Shown here: in pieces, positions 24,408 through 34,656 of the stretch | Layout of the letters: each line of letters begins with the position of its first letter | How positions within the stretch are numbered: the stretch's first letter is position 1 | NCBI GenBank assembly: GCA_015655145.1 | Contig: JAATFO010000140.1 | Coordinates: 1 to 64,000, forward strand | DNA length: 64,000 nt | Reading direction: 5' to 3' | Origin: Enterobacterales bacterium | Lineage (GTDB): Bacteria > Pseudomonadota > Gammaproteobacteria > Enterobacterales > Enterobacteriaceae | Position numbers and translations under genes: made by a program | The notes under the pieces: model-generated | Databases searched by the model: none | What the model was told of the DNA's origin: nothing | What the model saw: the letters and a program-made list of their open reading frames with translations, nothing else

Positions 24408-25769
24408 ATGTCTACCGCCCTGCTTCTCAGTATCACTGTCGCCAGCATTTTATTGCTGCTGTTGCTGGTCATTAAAGCCAAAGTTCACCCTTTTGTTGCC
24501 TTATTGATTGTCAGCCTGGTGGTTGCCATCGCCACAGGCATTCCCACCGATCGCATTATGCCGACCATCACCAGCGGTATGGGCGGCTTATTAGGCGGTA
24601 TCACCATCATCATCGTACTGGGTGCGATGATCGGTGCAGTGATCGAAGCCTCTGGCGGGGCCGAATCGCTTGCCCAACGCTTCAGCAAAACGCTCGGAGT
24701 GAAGCGTACTGTTGCGGCGCTGACCATGGCGGCCTTTATTCTCGGTATCCCGGTATTTTTTGAAGTCGGTGTTATTATTGTTATCCCGCTGATTTACGGT
24801 TTCGCCAAAGTCGCCCGGGTATCGCCAGTGAAATATGGTCTGCCCATGGCAGGCGTGATGTTGACAGTGCATGTTGCGCTGCCGACTCACCCAGGCCCTG
24901 CGGCCGCGGCCGGTATCCTGCACAGCGATATGGGGATGTTGATGCTGCTGGGGATTCTGGTGTCGATCCCGGTTGGGATTGTCGGTTATTACGTCGCCAG
25001 ATCCATGAACAAACGCCAGTATCAGCTTTCTGTTGAGGTGCTGGAACAGTTGCAGATGACCGACACCGAAGGAACGGTGACAGCAAAGAACACGGAAAAA
25101 TCACCGCCGGGCGCACTGTTAATTGCCACCCTGATTGTCGTGCCGATTATTCTTATCGTGCTGGGAACCATGTCCCACAGTATGTTGGCTGAAGGAAATA
25201 TCCTGCGCCAGGTGATGATGGTGATTGGCACCCCGGCAATCGCGCTGTTAATCGCTCTGGCTCTCTCTGCCTGGTTTCTGGGCATCCGTCGTGGCTGGAG
25301 TAAAGATAAACTCGGCGATTTAACCGGCCATGCCATCCCCAGTTCAGCCAGTGTTATTCTTGTTGCCGGAGCGGGCGGCGCCTTCGGTAAAGTGCTGGTT
25401 GAATCCGGCGTGGGTAAAGCACTGGCGCTGGCGCTGGAAACCATCCACCTGCCCCTGGTGCCTGCGGCCTTCGTTTTATCCCTGGCGCTCCGGGCTTCAC
25501 AAGGATCGGCCACAGTCGCCATCCTCACCACCAGCGGGCTGTTGACCCAGGCTGTCACTGGACTCAGCGATATACAACTGGTTCTGGTGACCCTCTCTGC
25601 CTGTTTTGGCGGGCTTGGTTTGTCACACGTCAACGATGCCGGTTTCTGGGTTGTTACGCGTTATCTCGGCTTGACCGTCGCCGATGGGTTGAAAACCTGG
25701 ACCGTGCTGACCACCCTGATGGGCATGACCGGTTTCCTGATCACCTGGTTAATTTTTACCCTGGTATAA
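24408..25769 (+). CDS. ygbN: GntP-family sugar-acid permease (YgbN)
   Basis: The 453-residue integral membrane protein has about twelve hydrophobic segments, in the gluconate:H+ symporter (GntP) family. Family patterns include FEVGVIIVIPLIYGFAK, LPTHPGPAAAAGIL and SHVNDAGFWV near the C-terminus. By position it imports the four-carbon sugar acid used by the ltnD-otn enzymes. The ribosome site GAGGT precedes ATG 24408. It is separated from otnI by 146 bases with a terminator-like hairpin. Confidence 0.92.
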   Translation: MSTALLLSITVASILLLLLLVIKAKVHPFVALLIVSLVVAIATGIPTDRIMPTITSGMGGLLGGITIIIVLGAMIGAVIEASGGAESLAQRFSKTLGVKRTVAALTMAAFILGIPVFFEVGVIIVIPLIYGFAKVARVSPVKYGLPMAGVMLTVHVALPTHPGPAAAAGILHSDMGMLMLLGILVSIPVGIVGYYVARSMNKRQYQLSVEVLEQLQMTDTEGTVTAKNTEKSPPGALLIATLIVVPIILIVLGTMSHSMLAEGNILRQVMMVIGTPAIALLIALALSAWFLGIRRGWSKDKLGDLTGHAIPSSASVILVAGAGGAFGKVLVESGVGKALALALETIHLPLVPAAFVLSLALRASQGSATVAILTTSGLLTQAVTGLSDIQLVLVTLSACFGGLGLSHVNDAGFWVVTRYLGLTVADGLKTWTVLTTLMGMTGFLITWLIFTLV

Positions 25770-25787
25770 CAACGCCTCGTTAATGAC

Positions 25788-25812
25788 TGACAGCGGCAAT
25801 CTGCCGCTGTCA
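25788..25812. terminator. Strong hairpin after ygbN
   Basis: An 11-base perfect stem (TGACAGCGGCA / TGCCGCTGTCA) with a 3-base loop lies just after the ygbN stop. There is no T run; it probably ends or stabilises the operon transcript. Confidence 0.55.
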
Positions 25813-26061
25813 GTGGCTGGCTGATAAGCCCATCGGTACTCATCAACCTCATACCCGTGAGCAAAAATTCGCTTTTGCGCACTTCCTTTCCTCATTATTC
25901 AAAATATCACCGGTTAAGGCCGTCATTCACGCCGAGCCATTCCCCTCGCCACGTGGATATTGACTGCCGAGCCAGACATTCCCTGCTTCATCTCCCAATC
26001 CCAGACTAAAAAAACGCCGATATCGCGCAGAAGCCTGTCCCTTTGATTTCGCACAAAATAC

Positions 26062-26131
26062 CCATGATATATGCATGGTATAGAAGGCGAACATTTTGTC
26101 TGTTATGCAGATAACGCAATGGAAACCATTG
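26062..26131 (+). promoter_or_regulatory. Two dyads upstream of the torYZ-like operon
   Basis: CCATG-N7-CATGG (26062-26078) and CAATGG-AAA-CCATTG (26117-26131) lie 28-97 bases before the start codon of the cytochrome gene. They may be regulator sites. A weak FNR-like TTGAT-N4-CACAA at about 26043 is also present but poorly conserved. The rest of 25813-26158 shows nothing else. Confidence 0.35.
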
Positions 26132-26158
26132 TTGTATGGTGCAAATTAAGGAGTCGTT

Positions 26159-27346
26159 ATGAGCAAACCAAAAGATCCCGGCAAACGTAAAAAGTTATGG
26201 GGCTGGCGTGGGATCGGCGTTTTATGCGTGGGTCTTGTGGCAGCCATGCTGTTGCTGGCGGGTGGCGCAACCGTTCTGCATAAAACCAGTGATACGGCAT
26301 TCTGTGTCTCATGCCACAGCATGGAACAGCCGCTGGCGGAATATCAAGGCAGCATACATTTTCAAAATCACGCCGGTATTCGCGCCGAATGCGCCGATTG
26401 TCATATTCCCGGCCAGCCGGTCGATTATCTGCTTACTAAAATCGGCGCCATTAAAGACATCTATGGCGAAATCACCGGTAAAATTGATACGCCAGAGAAA
26501 TACAACGCGCACAAACTGGCGATGGCGCAATCCGTCTGGGATACCATGAAAAAGAACGACTCTGCGACCTGCCGTTCCTGTCACAGTTTCACCGCCATGG
26601 ATGTCCTTGCCCAACGTACTGAAGCACGTAAAGAACATCCAGTCGCTATGCAACAAGGGCAAACCTGCATTGACTGTCATCGTGGCGTCGCCCATATACC
26701 GCCGGATATGAGTGAGAGCAATTCCGCTGGTGCGGTGCAATTATCTGCCGCTGCCGCACAAACGCCCGTTGGCGCCAGCCCGCTCTATACCATCAGTACC
26801 CAACCTTTTAGGCTGGAAAATGCCACCGAGGCATCTGCCGGCACCCTCCTGCCCACCACCGAAGTCGTCGTACTACAGCGTGACGGCGATGTTCTGCAAG
26901 CTCGCATTAACGGCTGGCAACAAGATAATGTTAAAAGCGTCATCTACGCCGCCCCAGGCAAACGTATTATCAGCGCGTTGCTCGATGAAAGCGCCATCAA
27001 CCGCCTTAACACGCTGAGTTCAAAAACCGATGCCGCGACCGGACTGGTCTGGCACCAGGTGGCACTTGATGTGTGGCTAACGAAAAATGCATTGATTCAG
27101 GACCCGCAAAAAATCTGGCAATACGCCTCAACGCTGATGACGGCAAACTGTACTGGCTGCCATGGGTTGACAGCACTTAATCATTTTAACGCTAATCAGT
27201 GGATTGGTGTGATGAAAGGTATGGCCCCACGGACATCGCTCGATCAGGAACAACTCCGCTTACTCACGCAATATGTGCAGAAACATGCCAGCGATATGGC
27301 AACGCCAGGAAACTCCACAGCACAGGACGCCGATCATGAAAAATAA
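26159..27346 (+). CDS. torY: Pentaheme c-type cytochrome, TorY/TorC type
   Basis: The 395-residue protein passes electrons from menaquinol to a periplasmic N-oxide or S-oxide reductase. It has one N-terminal membrane anchor (residues 15-40). A NapC/NirT-type tetraheme domain has CXXCH motifs at 49-53, 78-82, 138-142 and 170-174. A C-terminal domain has a fifth motif, CTGCH at 331-335. The flanking text (HKTSDTAFCVSCHSM, RKEH, CIDCHRG) is closer to TorY than TorC in my memory of both. AAGGAG precedes ATG 26159. The end overlaps the next start by 11 bases. Confidence 0.88.
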   Translation: MSKPKDPGKRKKLWGWRGIGVLCVGLVAAMLLLAGGATVLHKTSDTAFCVSCHSMEQPLAEYQGSIHFQNHAGIRAECADCHIPGQPVDYLLTKIGAIKDIYGEITGKIDTPEKYNAHKLAMAQSVWDTMKKNDSATCRSCHSFTAMDVLAQRTEARKEHPVAMQQGQTCIDCHRGVAHIPPDMSESNSAGAVQLSAAAAQTPVGASPLYTISTQPFRLENATEASAGTLLPTTEVVVLQRDGDVLQARINGWQQDNVKSVIYAAPGKRIISALLDESAINRLNTLSSKTDAATGLVWHQVALDVWLTKNALIQDPQKIWQYASTLMTANCTGCHGLTALNHFNANQWIGVMKGMAPRTSLDQEQLRLLTQYVQKHASDMATPGNSTAQDADHEK

Positions 27347-29810
27347 TCGTCTTAACTCACTGTCCCGACGTCGTTTTCTTCAGGCCAGCAGCGCGCTACT
27401 TGGCATCAGCGCGCTTGATTTATTTTACAGTAAATCGGTGTTAGCTCAGGCGATCGCCACCGCCTTGCCACAATTTACCGCGCTGCGTCCGGCGCAAAAA
27501 GGCATTTTGACCAGCGCGCACTGGGGTGCGTTTGAAGCTATTGTTGAAAACAACCAAATGACGGGCGTACAGCCGGTGCAGGACGATCCGGCACCGAATG
27601 ACTTGATCACCATGGCGCCTTATCAGGTCCATGCGGCGAACCGGATCAAATATCCAATGGTCCGTAAAAGCTGGCTGGAAAATGGTCCTGGCAGTCACCC
27701 TGAATTGCGTGGTCACGATGCATGGGTACGTGTTAGCTGGGACAAGGCCATTGAACTGGTCAGTAATGACATTCAACGATTACAAGACACTTATGGCCCC
27801 GCGTCCATTTACGCCGGCTCTTATGGCTGGAAAAGTACCGGGATGCTGCATAATTGCCGCGCACAACTTAATCGCCTGATGAATCTGGTGGGCGGGTTTC
27901 TCAGCTACAGCGGCGATTACTCCACTGGCGCGGCTCAGGTTATCATGTCGCACGTGGTCGGTTCCATGGAGGTCTATGAACAACAAACTACCTGGCCAAA
28001 TGTCATCGACAACTGCGAACTGGTTATCCTGTGGGGATGCAACCCACTGACTACACTTAAAAATAGCTGGAACGTGCCCGATCATGTCGGTTTGGAAGGC
28101 TTCGCGGCGCTGCAACAAAAAGGCACGCGGGTTATCTGTATTGATCCCATCTATAACCCCAGCGGCAAGGCGCTGAATGCCGAATGGATTGCGCCGGAAG
28201 CCTATACCGATGCCGCTATGATCCTTGGCATGGCGCATACGCTGCTCAGTGAACAACGTCATGATGCGCAATTTCTGCAACGTTATACCGTCGGCTTTGA
28301 TAAATTCCAGGCGTATTTACTGGGAGAGGATGACGGGATTGCCAAAACAGCCGAATGGGCCAGTGACATTTGCGGCATCAACGCGGACACCCTGCGCCAG
28401 TTAGCCCGTGACATCGTCAATCATCGCACCATGATCATGGCGGGTTGGGGTATTCAACGTCAGCACCATGGCGAACAACCTCACTGGTTACTGGTGACGC
28501 TGGCGGCCATGGCCGGGCAGATTGGTTTACCCGGCGGTGGTTTTGGCTTTAGTTACCATTATTCCTCCGGCGGTAGCCCAACAGCCAAAGGGGGAATACT
28601 TTCCGGTATCAGTGCCGGAGAGGCACCGAAGAATGCGCCAACACCGATTCCGGTCGCCCGAATCGCCGAGTGTCTGACCAGTCCAGGAAAAACCATCAAT
28701 TTCAACGGCAAAAAAATCACTTACCCTGAGGTGAAAATGGTTTATGTGGCTGGCGGTAACCCGTTTCATCAACACCAGGACACCAACAATTTATTGCACG
28801 CCTGGCAACGCCCGGAAACGATTATCGTTCATGAACCCTACTGGACTGCATCGGCGAAACACGCGGACATTGTTCTCCCTTGTACCACCTCGTACGAACG
28901 TAATGATCTGGACATGGGCGGCGATTATTCACAACTTTATGTCTTCCCGATGCATCAATGCGTACCACCGCAACATGAAGCGCGGAATGATTTTGATATA
29001 TTCCGGGCGATTGCCGCTCGTCTGGGTGTTGAATCCGCCTTTACTGAAGGTAAAGACGAGATGCAATGGCTCAAGTCACTGTATGACAATATGAAAGATC
29101 AGGCACGGAATGCTGGCGTAGCATTACCGCCGTTCGATATGTTCTGGCAATCGAATAATTACATTCGTTTCCCTATACCAGAAACCAATAATCACTGGGT
29201 GCGCTTTGCCGATTTCCGCGAAGATCCGTTACTGAATCCGCTGGGAACCCCCTCAGGTAAAATTGAGATCTACTCGCAGGCTATCGCCAATATGCACTAT
29301 GACGATTGTCCCGGTCTGCCGGGATGGCGTCCGCCCCATGAATGGCATGGCAGCCCGGTCGCCAGCAAATATCCACTCTCGCTGAATACCGCGCACCCTA
29401 CTCACCGATTGCATTCACAGTTGGACAATACACCGTTGCGTGAAAAATATGCCGTGGCTGACCGCGAAGCGCTGCTGATCAACCCCGCTGATGCCGAAAA
29501 ACGGGGTATTCGTTCCGGTGATGTCGTGCGCGCATTTAATGATCGCGGGCAAATACTGGTGGGAGCCAGCGTAACGGCAGAGATACGCCCGGGCGTCGTG
29601 CGTATTAGTGAGGGTGCCTGGTATGATCCCGCCGATCCCACGCAGCACAAAACGTTATGCAAAAACGGCAACGTCAACTGTCTGACATTTGATATTGGCT
29701 CATCGGCGCTGGCACAAGGCAACTGCGGCCATATGGCACAGTTGGAAATTGAAAAATACCCGGGTACGCCGCCCGCCAATACCGCACATACAATTCCTCA
29801 GGGCGCCTGA
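27336..29810 (+). CDS. torZ: Periplasmic molybdopterin N/S-oxide reductase, TorZ/TorA type
   Basis: The 824-residue molybdoenzyme of the DMSO reductase family is the catalytic partner of the upstream cytochrome; it reduces TMAO or sulfoxides such as biotin sulfoxide. It has a twin-arginine signal (SRRRFL, residues 10-15). The segment YSGDYSTGAAQV (191-202) holds the molybdenum-ligating serine of this group. IYAGSYGW, MAGWGIQRQHHGEQPHW and the C-terminal HRLHSQL are typical. The frame opens at 27273, but ATG 27336 gives the Tat start. No torD chaperone gene or torSTR regulators lie nearby. Confidence 0.88.
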   Translation: MKNNRLNSLSRRRFLQASSALLGISALDLFYSKSVLAQAIATALPQFTALRPAQKGILTSAHWGAFEAIVENNQMTGVQPVQDDPAPNDLITMAPYQVHAANRIKYPMVRKSWLENGPGSHPELRGHDAWVRVSWDKAIELVSNDIQRLQDTYGPASIYAGSYGWKSTGMLHNCRAQLNRLMNLVGGFLSYSGDYSTGAAQVIMSHVVGSMEVYEQQTTWPNVIDNCELVILWGCNPLTTLKNSWNVPDHVGLEGFAALQQKGTRVICIDPIYNPSGKALNAEWIAPEAYTDAAMILGMAHTLLSEQRHDAQFLQRYTVGFDKFQAYLLGEDDGIAKTAEWASDICGINADTLRQLARDIVNHRTMIMAGWGIQRQHHGEQPHWLLVTLAAMAGQIGLPGGGFGFSYHYSSGGSPTAKGGILSGISAGEAPKNAPTPIPVARIAECLTSPGKTINFNGKKITYPEVKMVYVAGGNPFHQHQDTNNLLHAWQRPETIIVHEPYWTASAKHADIVLPCTTSYERNDLDMGGDYSQLYVFPMHQCVPPQHEARNDFDIFRAIAARLGVESAFTEGKDEMQWLKSLYDNMKDQARNAGVALPPFDMFWQSNNYIRFPIPETNNHWVRFADFREDPLLNPLGTPSGKIEIYSQAIANMHYDDCPGLPGWRPPHEWHGSPVASKYPLSLNTAHPTHRLHSQLDNTPLREKYAVADREALLINPADAEKRGIRSGDVVRAFNDRGQILVGASVTAEIRPGVVRISEGAWYDPADPTQHKTLCKNGNVNCLTFDIGSSALAQGNCGHMAQLEIEKYPGTPPANTAHTIPQGA

Positions 29811-29961
29811 GTTTTATCCGATTAACGGGGCTAACACATGTCAGGCCCCACTTATTGATACAGTTCGTCACATCCCAACCGGGGCGGATGCCGCCCCATT
29901 AACCATGACAACGTGTTGCCCGGCCGCGGTCGATATTACCGGTGTAGCCTGGCGGGGAGGG

Positions 29962-31071
29962 TTACAACGCGCGAAAGGCGATTTCTCCGGGAATGACATC
30001 GCCCTGCCAGTAGAGTTGCGCGGCAACCCTGCCCGCCAGTTGCCGGTACAAGGTGGTCAATTCGCTGTCCGGACGCCGAATAACCGTCGGCTGGCCTTCA
30101 TCCAGATCCTGTCTCAAGGTCATGTGCAGCGGTAACTGGCTTAGCAGGTGCGTATGCGCTTGTTGTGCCAGTATTTCGGCGCCTCCGCTACCGAATATCG
30201 CTTCGTGATGGCCACAATGGCTGCAAATGTAGCCGCTCATATTCTCCACCACGCCCAACACCGGCACATTCACCTTCTCAAACATCACAATGCCTTTGCG
30301 TGCATCGATCAAGGCAATGTCCTGCGGCGTGGTCACCACGACCGCGCCGGTTACCGGAATGTTTTGCGCCAGCGTCAACTGGATATCACCGGTTCCTGGC
30401 GGCAGATCAATGACCAGATAATCCAGCGCCGGCCACAATGTTTCGTTCAGTAATTGCATTAACGCCTTGCTGGCCATCGGCCCGCGCCACACCATGGCGT
30501 TATCTTCCGTCACCAGATAGCCGATTGAGTTTGTCGCCAGCCCATAGGCCATAATCGGCGCCATGTGTGTGCCATCCGGCGAAGACGGGCGTTGTTCTTC
30601 CGTTCCCAACATGGAGGGAACCGACGGGCCATAAATATCCGCATCAAGTATCCCAACGCGCCCCCCTTCCGCCGCCAGCGCCAGCGCCATATTGACCGCC
30701 GTACTGGATTTCCCTACCCCGCCTTTACCCGAACTGACTGCGATGATGTTCTTCACACCATTAACACCCGGCAGATTTTTCACCCGTTTCAGGGTGGCTA
30801 TCTCATAACTCAGGCGCCAGTTAATCGCCTGAGCGCCGGTTTGGCGCAACAGCGCTGCATTGGCATGTTCTTTCAATGCGGCAAAGCCGCTCGCCCAGGC
30901 AAACGGCATCTCAATGTCGATATGTAAGCAGTTATCCATCAGCGCCACATGGCGCAATGCTTTCAGGGAGGTCAAATTATGCTGCAATGTTGCATGCTCA
31001 AATGAGGTCAATACCGCCTTCACCATGGCGAGCAGCACGTCTGGCGAATGATGCTGGGAAGATGAACGCAT
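29962..31071 (-). CDS. mrp: Iron-sulfur cluster carrier ATPase (ApbC/Mrp)
   Basis: The 369-residue cytoplasmic protein binds and transfers Fe-S clusters. It has an N-terminal MIP18-like domain (about 1-95), then the deviant Walker A SSGKGGVGKSSTAVN near residue 115, the switch motif VIDLPPGTGD, and the cluster-binding CSHC pair in YICSHCGHH. Length equals that of E. coli Mrp (369). It is divergent from metG, as in E. coli. The segment 29811-29961 between torZ and mrp holds no gene. Confidence 0.95.
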   Translation of the reverse strand: MRSSSQHHSPDVLLAMVKAVLTSFEHATLQHNLTSLKALRHVALMDNCLHIDIEMPFAWASGFAALKEHANAALLRQTGAQAINWRLSYEIATLKRVKNLPGVNGVKNIIAVSSGKGGVGKSSTAVNMALALAAEGGRVGILDADIYGPSVPSMLGTEEQRPSSPDGTHMAPIMAYGLATNSIGYLVTEDNAMVWRGPMASKALMQLLNETLWPALDYLVIDLPPGTGDIQLTLAQNIPVTGAVVVTTPQDIALIDARKGIVMFEKVNVPVLGVVENMSGYICSHCGHHEAIFGSGGAEILAQQAHTHLLSQLPLHMTLRQDLDEGQPTVIRRPDSELTTLYRQLAGRVAAQLYWQGDVIPGEIAFRAL

Positions 31072-31264
31072 CCCGACTCCTTAATATTATCATGGTGCGT
31101 TTCTGCCTGATGGCATCGCACGGAAATCTATTGCGCTAATCATACCAGAAGCCGGAGAATTTGACTGTTGGCGTACGCCGTGACAAACCCCTTGTTTACG
31201 TAGGGCGGACCTTTCGGTTAACATCTAAGCCCCCTTTTCCCAATCAGGTGTAGTAAGTTCTACT

Positions 31265-33298
31265 ATGACTCAAGTCGCGAAAAAAATGATGGTAACGTGC
31301 GCTTTGCCGTACGCTAATGGTCCTATTCATCTTGGGCACATGCTTGAGCATATCCAGGCGGATATTTGGGTACGTTACCAGCGAATGCGCGGCAACCAGC
31401 TTTACTTCATTTGTGCTGATGATGCACACGGTACGCCCATTATGCTGAAAGCCCAGCAGTTGGGTGTGACGCCAGAACAGATGATTGCTGAAATGAGTCA
31501 GGAACATCAGGCCGATTTTGCTGGTTTTAATATCAGCTACGACAATTATCATTCGACCCACAGTGATGAGAATCGGGTGCTGTCTGAGCTGATTTATTCG
31601 CGGTTGAAAGAAAATGGCTTTATCAAAACGCGGACCATTTCTCAGTTGTACGACCCAGAAAAAGGCATGTTCCTGCCAGATCGCTTTGTCAAAGGGACCT
31701 GCCCAAAATGTCAGGCTACCGATCAGTACGGCGACAACTGTGAAGTCTGCGGTGCCACGTACAGCCCGACAGAGTTAATCAATCCCCGTTCCGTGGTCTC
31801 CGGCGCGACGCCCGTCATGCGCGATTCAGAACACTATTTCTTCGATTTACCGGCTTTTAGCACCATGCTTCAGGCCTGGACCCGTTCTGGTGCCTTGCAA
31901 GAGCAAGTGGCCAATAAAATGCAGGAGTGGTTTGAGTCAGGTCTGCAACAGTGGGATATCTCCCGTGATGCGCCTTATTTCGGTTTCGAGATCCCCGGGG
32001 CGCCGGGCAAATATTTCTACGTCTGGCTGGATGCCCCCATCGGTTATATGGGTGCGTTCAAAAACCTGTGTGATAAACGCGGCGATTTGGATTTCGATGC
32101 ATTCTGGAAAAAAGACTCAGACACCGAGTTGTATCACTTTATTGGTAAAGACATTGTTTACTTCCATAGCCTGTTCTGGCCAGCCATGCTGGAAGGTAGC
32201 CAGTTCCGCAAACCCAATAATCTGTTTGTCCATGGCTACGTGACGGTTAATGGCGCCAAGATGTCGAAATCGCGCGGCACCTTCATTAAAGCCAGCACCT
32301 GGCTGAAGCACCTTGATGCTGACAGTCTGCGTTATTACTATGCGGCAAAACTGTCTTCGCGTATTGATGACATTGATCTCAACCTGGAAGATTTCGTGCA
32401 ACGGGTGAATGCCGATATCGTGAACAAGGTGGTTAATCTGGCTTCGCGCAATGCCGGTTTTATCAATAAACGCTTTGGCGGGAAACTGGCTGCGGAACTG
32501 GCCGACCCCGTGTTATACCAAACCTTTATTGATGCCGCGCCGCGTATTGGCGAAGCCTGGACGAGCCGTGAGTTTAATCGTGGTATTCGCGAAATCACGG
32601 CGCTGGCTGACAGCGCTAACCGTTATATTGATGAACAAGCCCCGTGGGTGGTGGCAAAACAAGAAGGACGGGATGCCGAGCTACAGGCTATCTGTTCAAT
32701 GGGCATTAATCTATTCCGGGTGCTGATGACTTACCTGAAACCCGTATTGCCCTCACTCAGCGAGCGCACCGAAGTCTTTCTTAACCAGCCACTGACGTGG
32801 GATGGTATTCAACAGCCTTTGTTGTCCCATCAGATTGCGGCATTTAAAGCACTCTATAACCGTATTGAACTCAGCACGATCAACGCATTAACCGAAGACG
32901 CCAAAGAGGATGTCGCGGCGGCGATAGCGCCGGCAGTCAGTAGCGCACAAGCCCATGAACCGGTCGCTGATACCATCAGCATTGAGGACTTTGCCAAAGT
33001 AGATTTGCGGGTGGCCTTAATCAAAACGGCAGAACGGGTAGAAGGTTCGGATAAATTGCTTCGTCTGGTGCTTGATGTCGGTGGTGAAACCCGGCAAATT
33101 TTCTCCGGTATTCGTGCCGCCTATCCTGACCCTTCGGTGCTGGAAGGGCGGATGACCGTTATCGTCGCTAACCTGGCGCCGCGTAAAATGCGTTTTGGCG
33201 TTTCAGAAGGAATGGTGTTATCCGCCGGACCCGGTGGAAAAGATCTGTTTATTCTGGGTGCTGACGGTGGCGCGCAACCCGGTATGGCAGTGAAGTAA
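31265..33298 (+). CDS. metG: Methionyl-tRNA synthetase
   Basis: The 677-residue enzyme charges tRNA-Met and initiator tRNA. The class I signature HLGH ([11 protein letters not shown]) is near residue 20. A zinc knuckle of CPKC and CEVC type lies near 145-161, and KMSKS lies near 335. The C-terminal EMAP-like tRNA-binding and dimerisation domain (about 575-677, [25 protein letters not shown]) is complete. Essential gene, full length. Confidence 0.98.
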   Translation: MTQVAKKMMVTCALPYANGPIHLGHMLEHIQADIWVRYQRMRGNQLYFICADDAHGTPIMLKAQQLGVTPEQMIAEMSQEHQADFAGFNISYDNYHSTHSDENRVLSELIYSRLKENGFIKTRTISQLYDPEKGMFLPDRFVKGTCPKCQATDQYGDNCEVCGATYSPTELINPRSVVSGATPVMRDSEHYFFDLPAFSTMLQAWTRSGALQEQVANKMQEWFESGLQQWDISRDAPYFGFEIPGAPGKYFYVWLDAPIGYMGAFKNLCDKRGDLDFDAFWKKDSDTELYHFIGKDIVYFHSLFWPAMLEGSQFRKPNNLFVHGYVTVNGAKMSKSRGTFIKASTWLKHLDADSLRYYYAAKLSSRIDDIDLNLEDFVQRVNADIVNKVVNLASRNAGFINKRFGGKLAAELADPVLYQTFIDAAPRIGEAWTSREFNRGIREITALADSANRYIDEQAPWVVAKQEGRDAELQAICSMGINLFRVLMTYLKPVLPSLSERTEVFLNQPLTWDGIQQPLLSHQIAAFKALYNRIELSTINALTEDAKEDVAAAIAPAVSSAQAHEPVADTISIEDFAKVDLRVALIKTAERVEGSDKLLRLVLDVGGETRQIFSGIRAAYPDPSVLEGRMTVIVANLAPRKMRFGVSEGMVLSAGPGGKDLFILGADGGAQPGMAVK

Positions 33299-33485
33299 GC
33301 TGAGGCCTTCAGCCTTTCCCCGAAACGGAGAGGCTGAAGGACGATCATAATGCCATCAATAACAACGCATACTATTTTTTGACCATGTCACGTCTTTTGC
33401 CGAATACGACGTCCGATAACGGCTAACCGATAGCACCCCTTCATTTTTGATCGTATGATTAACACATCAAAATCAGGAGCCTGCC

Positions 33486-33869
33486 ATGCGTACCGCATTA
33501 TCTGTTTGCTGGCATTATTTACGCGCCTTTATCATTATTTATGCTTGTCTGTATGCCGGTGACGGTATCGCCGCACTACTGCCGCTCGCTATCCCTGGCA
33601 GCATCATTGGCATGTTGCTTCTCTTCGCACTGCTCGCTTCACAAATCATGCCGGTAACATGGGTCAGACCCGGTTGCCGTATGCTGATCCGTTATATGAC
33701 GCTATTATTTGTCCCGATCAGTGTCGGGATTATGGATTACACCGACATTCTGCGTGCGCAGTTTGGTCCGATAGTGGTTTCCTGTGTGGTTAGCACTCTA
33801 CTGGTATTGCTGATTGTCGGATTCGGTTCCCAGCGTCTCCAGGGTGAACGCAGCAGCAAGGGGCAATAG
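33486..33869 (+). CDS. yohJ: LrgA/CidA-family membrane protein YohJ
   Basis: The 127-residue protein has four hydrophobic segments, with [15 protein letters not shown] typical of the LrgA/CidA (holin-like) family. It pairs with YohK (LrgB type), the next gene, as in E. coli, where the pair lies upstream of cdd. The family has been linked to murein hydrolase control and to export of small carboxylates. AGGAG precedes ATG 33486. An imperfect dyad TTTTGAT-N14-ATCAAAA lies just upstream (33446-33475). Confidence 0.9.
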   Translation: MRTALSVCWHYLRAFIIIYACLYAGDGIAALLPLAIPGSIIGMLLLFALLASQIMPVTWVRPGCRMLIRYMTLLFVPISVGIMDYTDILRAQFGPIVVSCVVSTLLVLLIVGFGSQRLQGERSSKGQ

Positions 33870-33870
33870 C

Positions 33871-34563
33871 ATGAGTGATATTTGGTGGTCGCTGCCGTTG
33901 ACGCTGCTTATTTTCTTTGCTATGCGCCGTCTGGCGCTCAGGATAAAACGCGCTTTTTTTAATCCTTTGCTGATTTCAATGGCAATCATTATTCCCCTGT
34001 TACTGTTGATCAACATGCCTTACAGCCGTTATTTCCAGGGCAGTGCCATACTCAACCATCTGTTACAACCTGCCGTTGTCGCCCTGGCATTACCCCTGTA
34101 TGAACAAATGCATCAAATTCGCGCCCGCTGGAAATCAATTATCACTGTCTGCTTCATTGGCAGTATGACCGCGATGATTTCCGGCACCGCGATCGCTTTG
34201 TGGATGGGCGCTTCCAGAGAAATTGCCGCCACCATTCTGCCCAAATCCGTCACCACGCCAATCGCGATGGCAATCTCCGGCTCCCTGCATGGCATTCCGG
34301 CAATCAGTGCGATTTGTGTTTTGCTGGCCGGTATCCTTGGGGCGATATTTGGCCATCAATTACTCAATATGTGCAATATTCAGAGTAAAGCCGCGCGCGG
34401 TCTGGCCATCGGTAACGCTTCGCATGCACTGGGTACTGCGCGCTGTGCGGAAGTTGATTTTCAGGAAGGAGCGTTCAGTTCCCTGGCGTTGGTGATTTGC
34501 GGCATCATTACTTCACTACTGGCTCCGTTTGTATTTCCGGTGCTATTACGCCTTTTCAGCTAA
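33871..34563 (+). CDS. yohK: LrgB-family membrane protein YohK
   Basis: The 230-residue polytopic protein is of the LrgB/CidB family. LPKSVTTPIAMAIS and ARGLAIGNASHALGTA are the conserved family segments. The frame is open from 33814, but ATG 33871, one base after the yohJ stop with GGGG upstream, gives the usual N-terminus MSDIWWSLP. It probably forms a complex or carrier with YohJ. Confidence 0.92.
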   Translation: MSDIWWSLPLTLLIFFAMRRLALRIKRAFFNPLLISMAIIIPLLLLINMPYSRYFQGSAILNHLLQPAVVALALPLYEQMHQIRARWKSIITVCFIGSMTAMISGTAIALWMGASREIAATILPKSVTTPIAMAISGSLHGIPAISAICVLLAGILGAIFGHQLLNMCNIQSKAARGLAIGNASHALGTARCAEVDFQEGAFSSLALVICGIITSLLAPFVFPVLLRLFS

Positions 34564-34656
34564 GTAAACCCGGTATCCGTAAGGTGAGGGGTGTCAGCGT
34601 GCGCTAACCGATTGCCCCTGACAGTCACGATCAATATTGTCTGCGAGAAACCTGCC

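Noticed and set aside
26043-26057. FNR site upstream of the torYZ-like genes
   Set aside because: Only one half-site (TTGAT) is good; the other half matches three of five positions, too weak to call.
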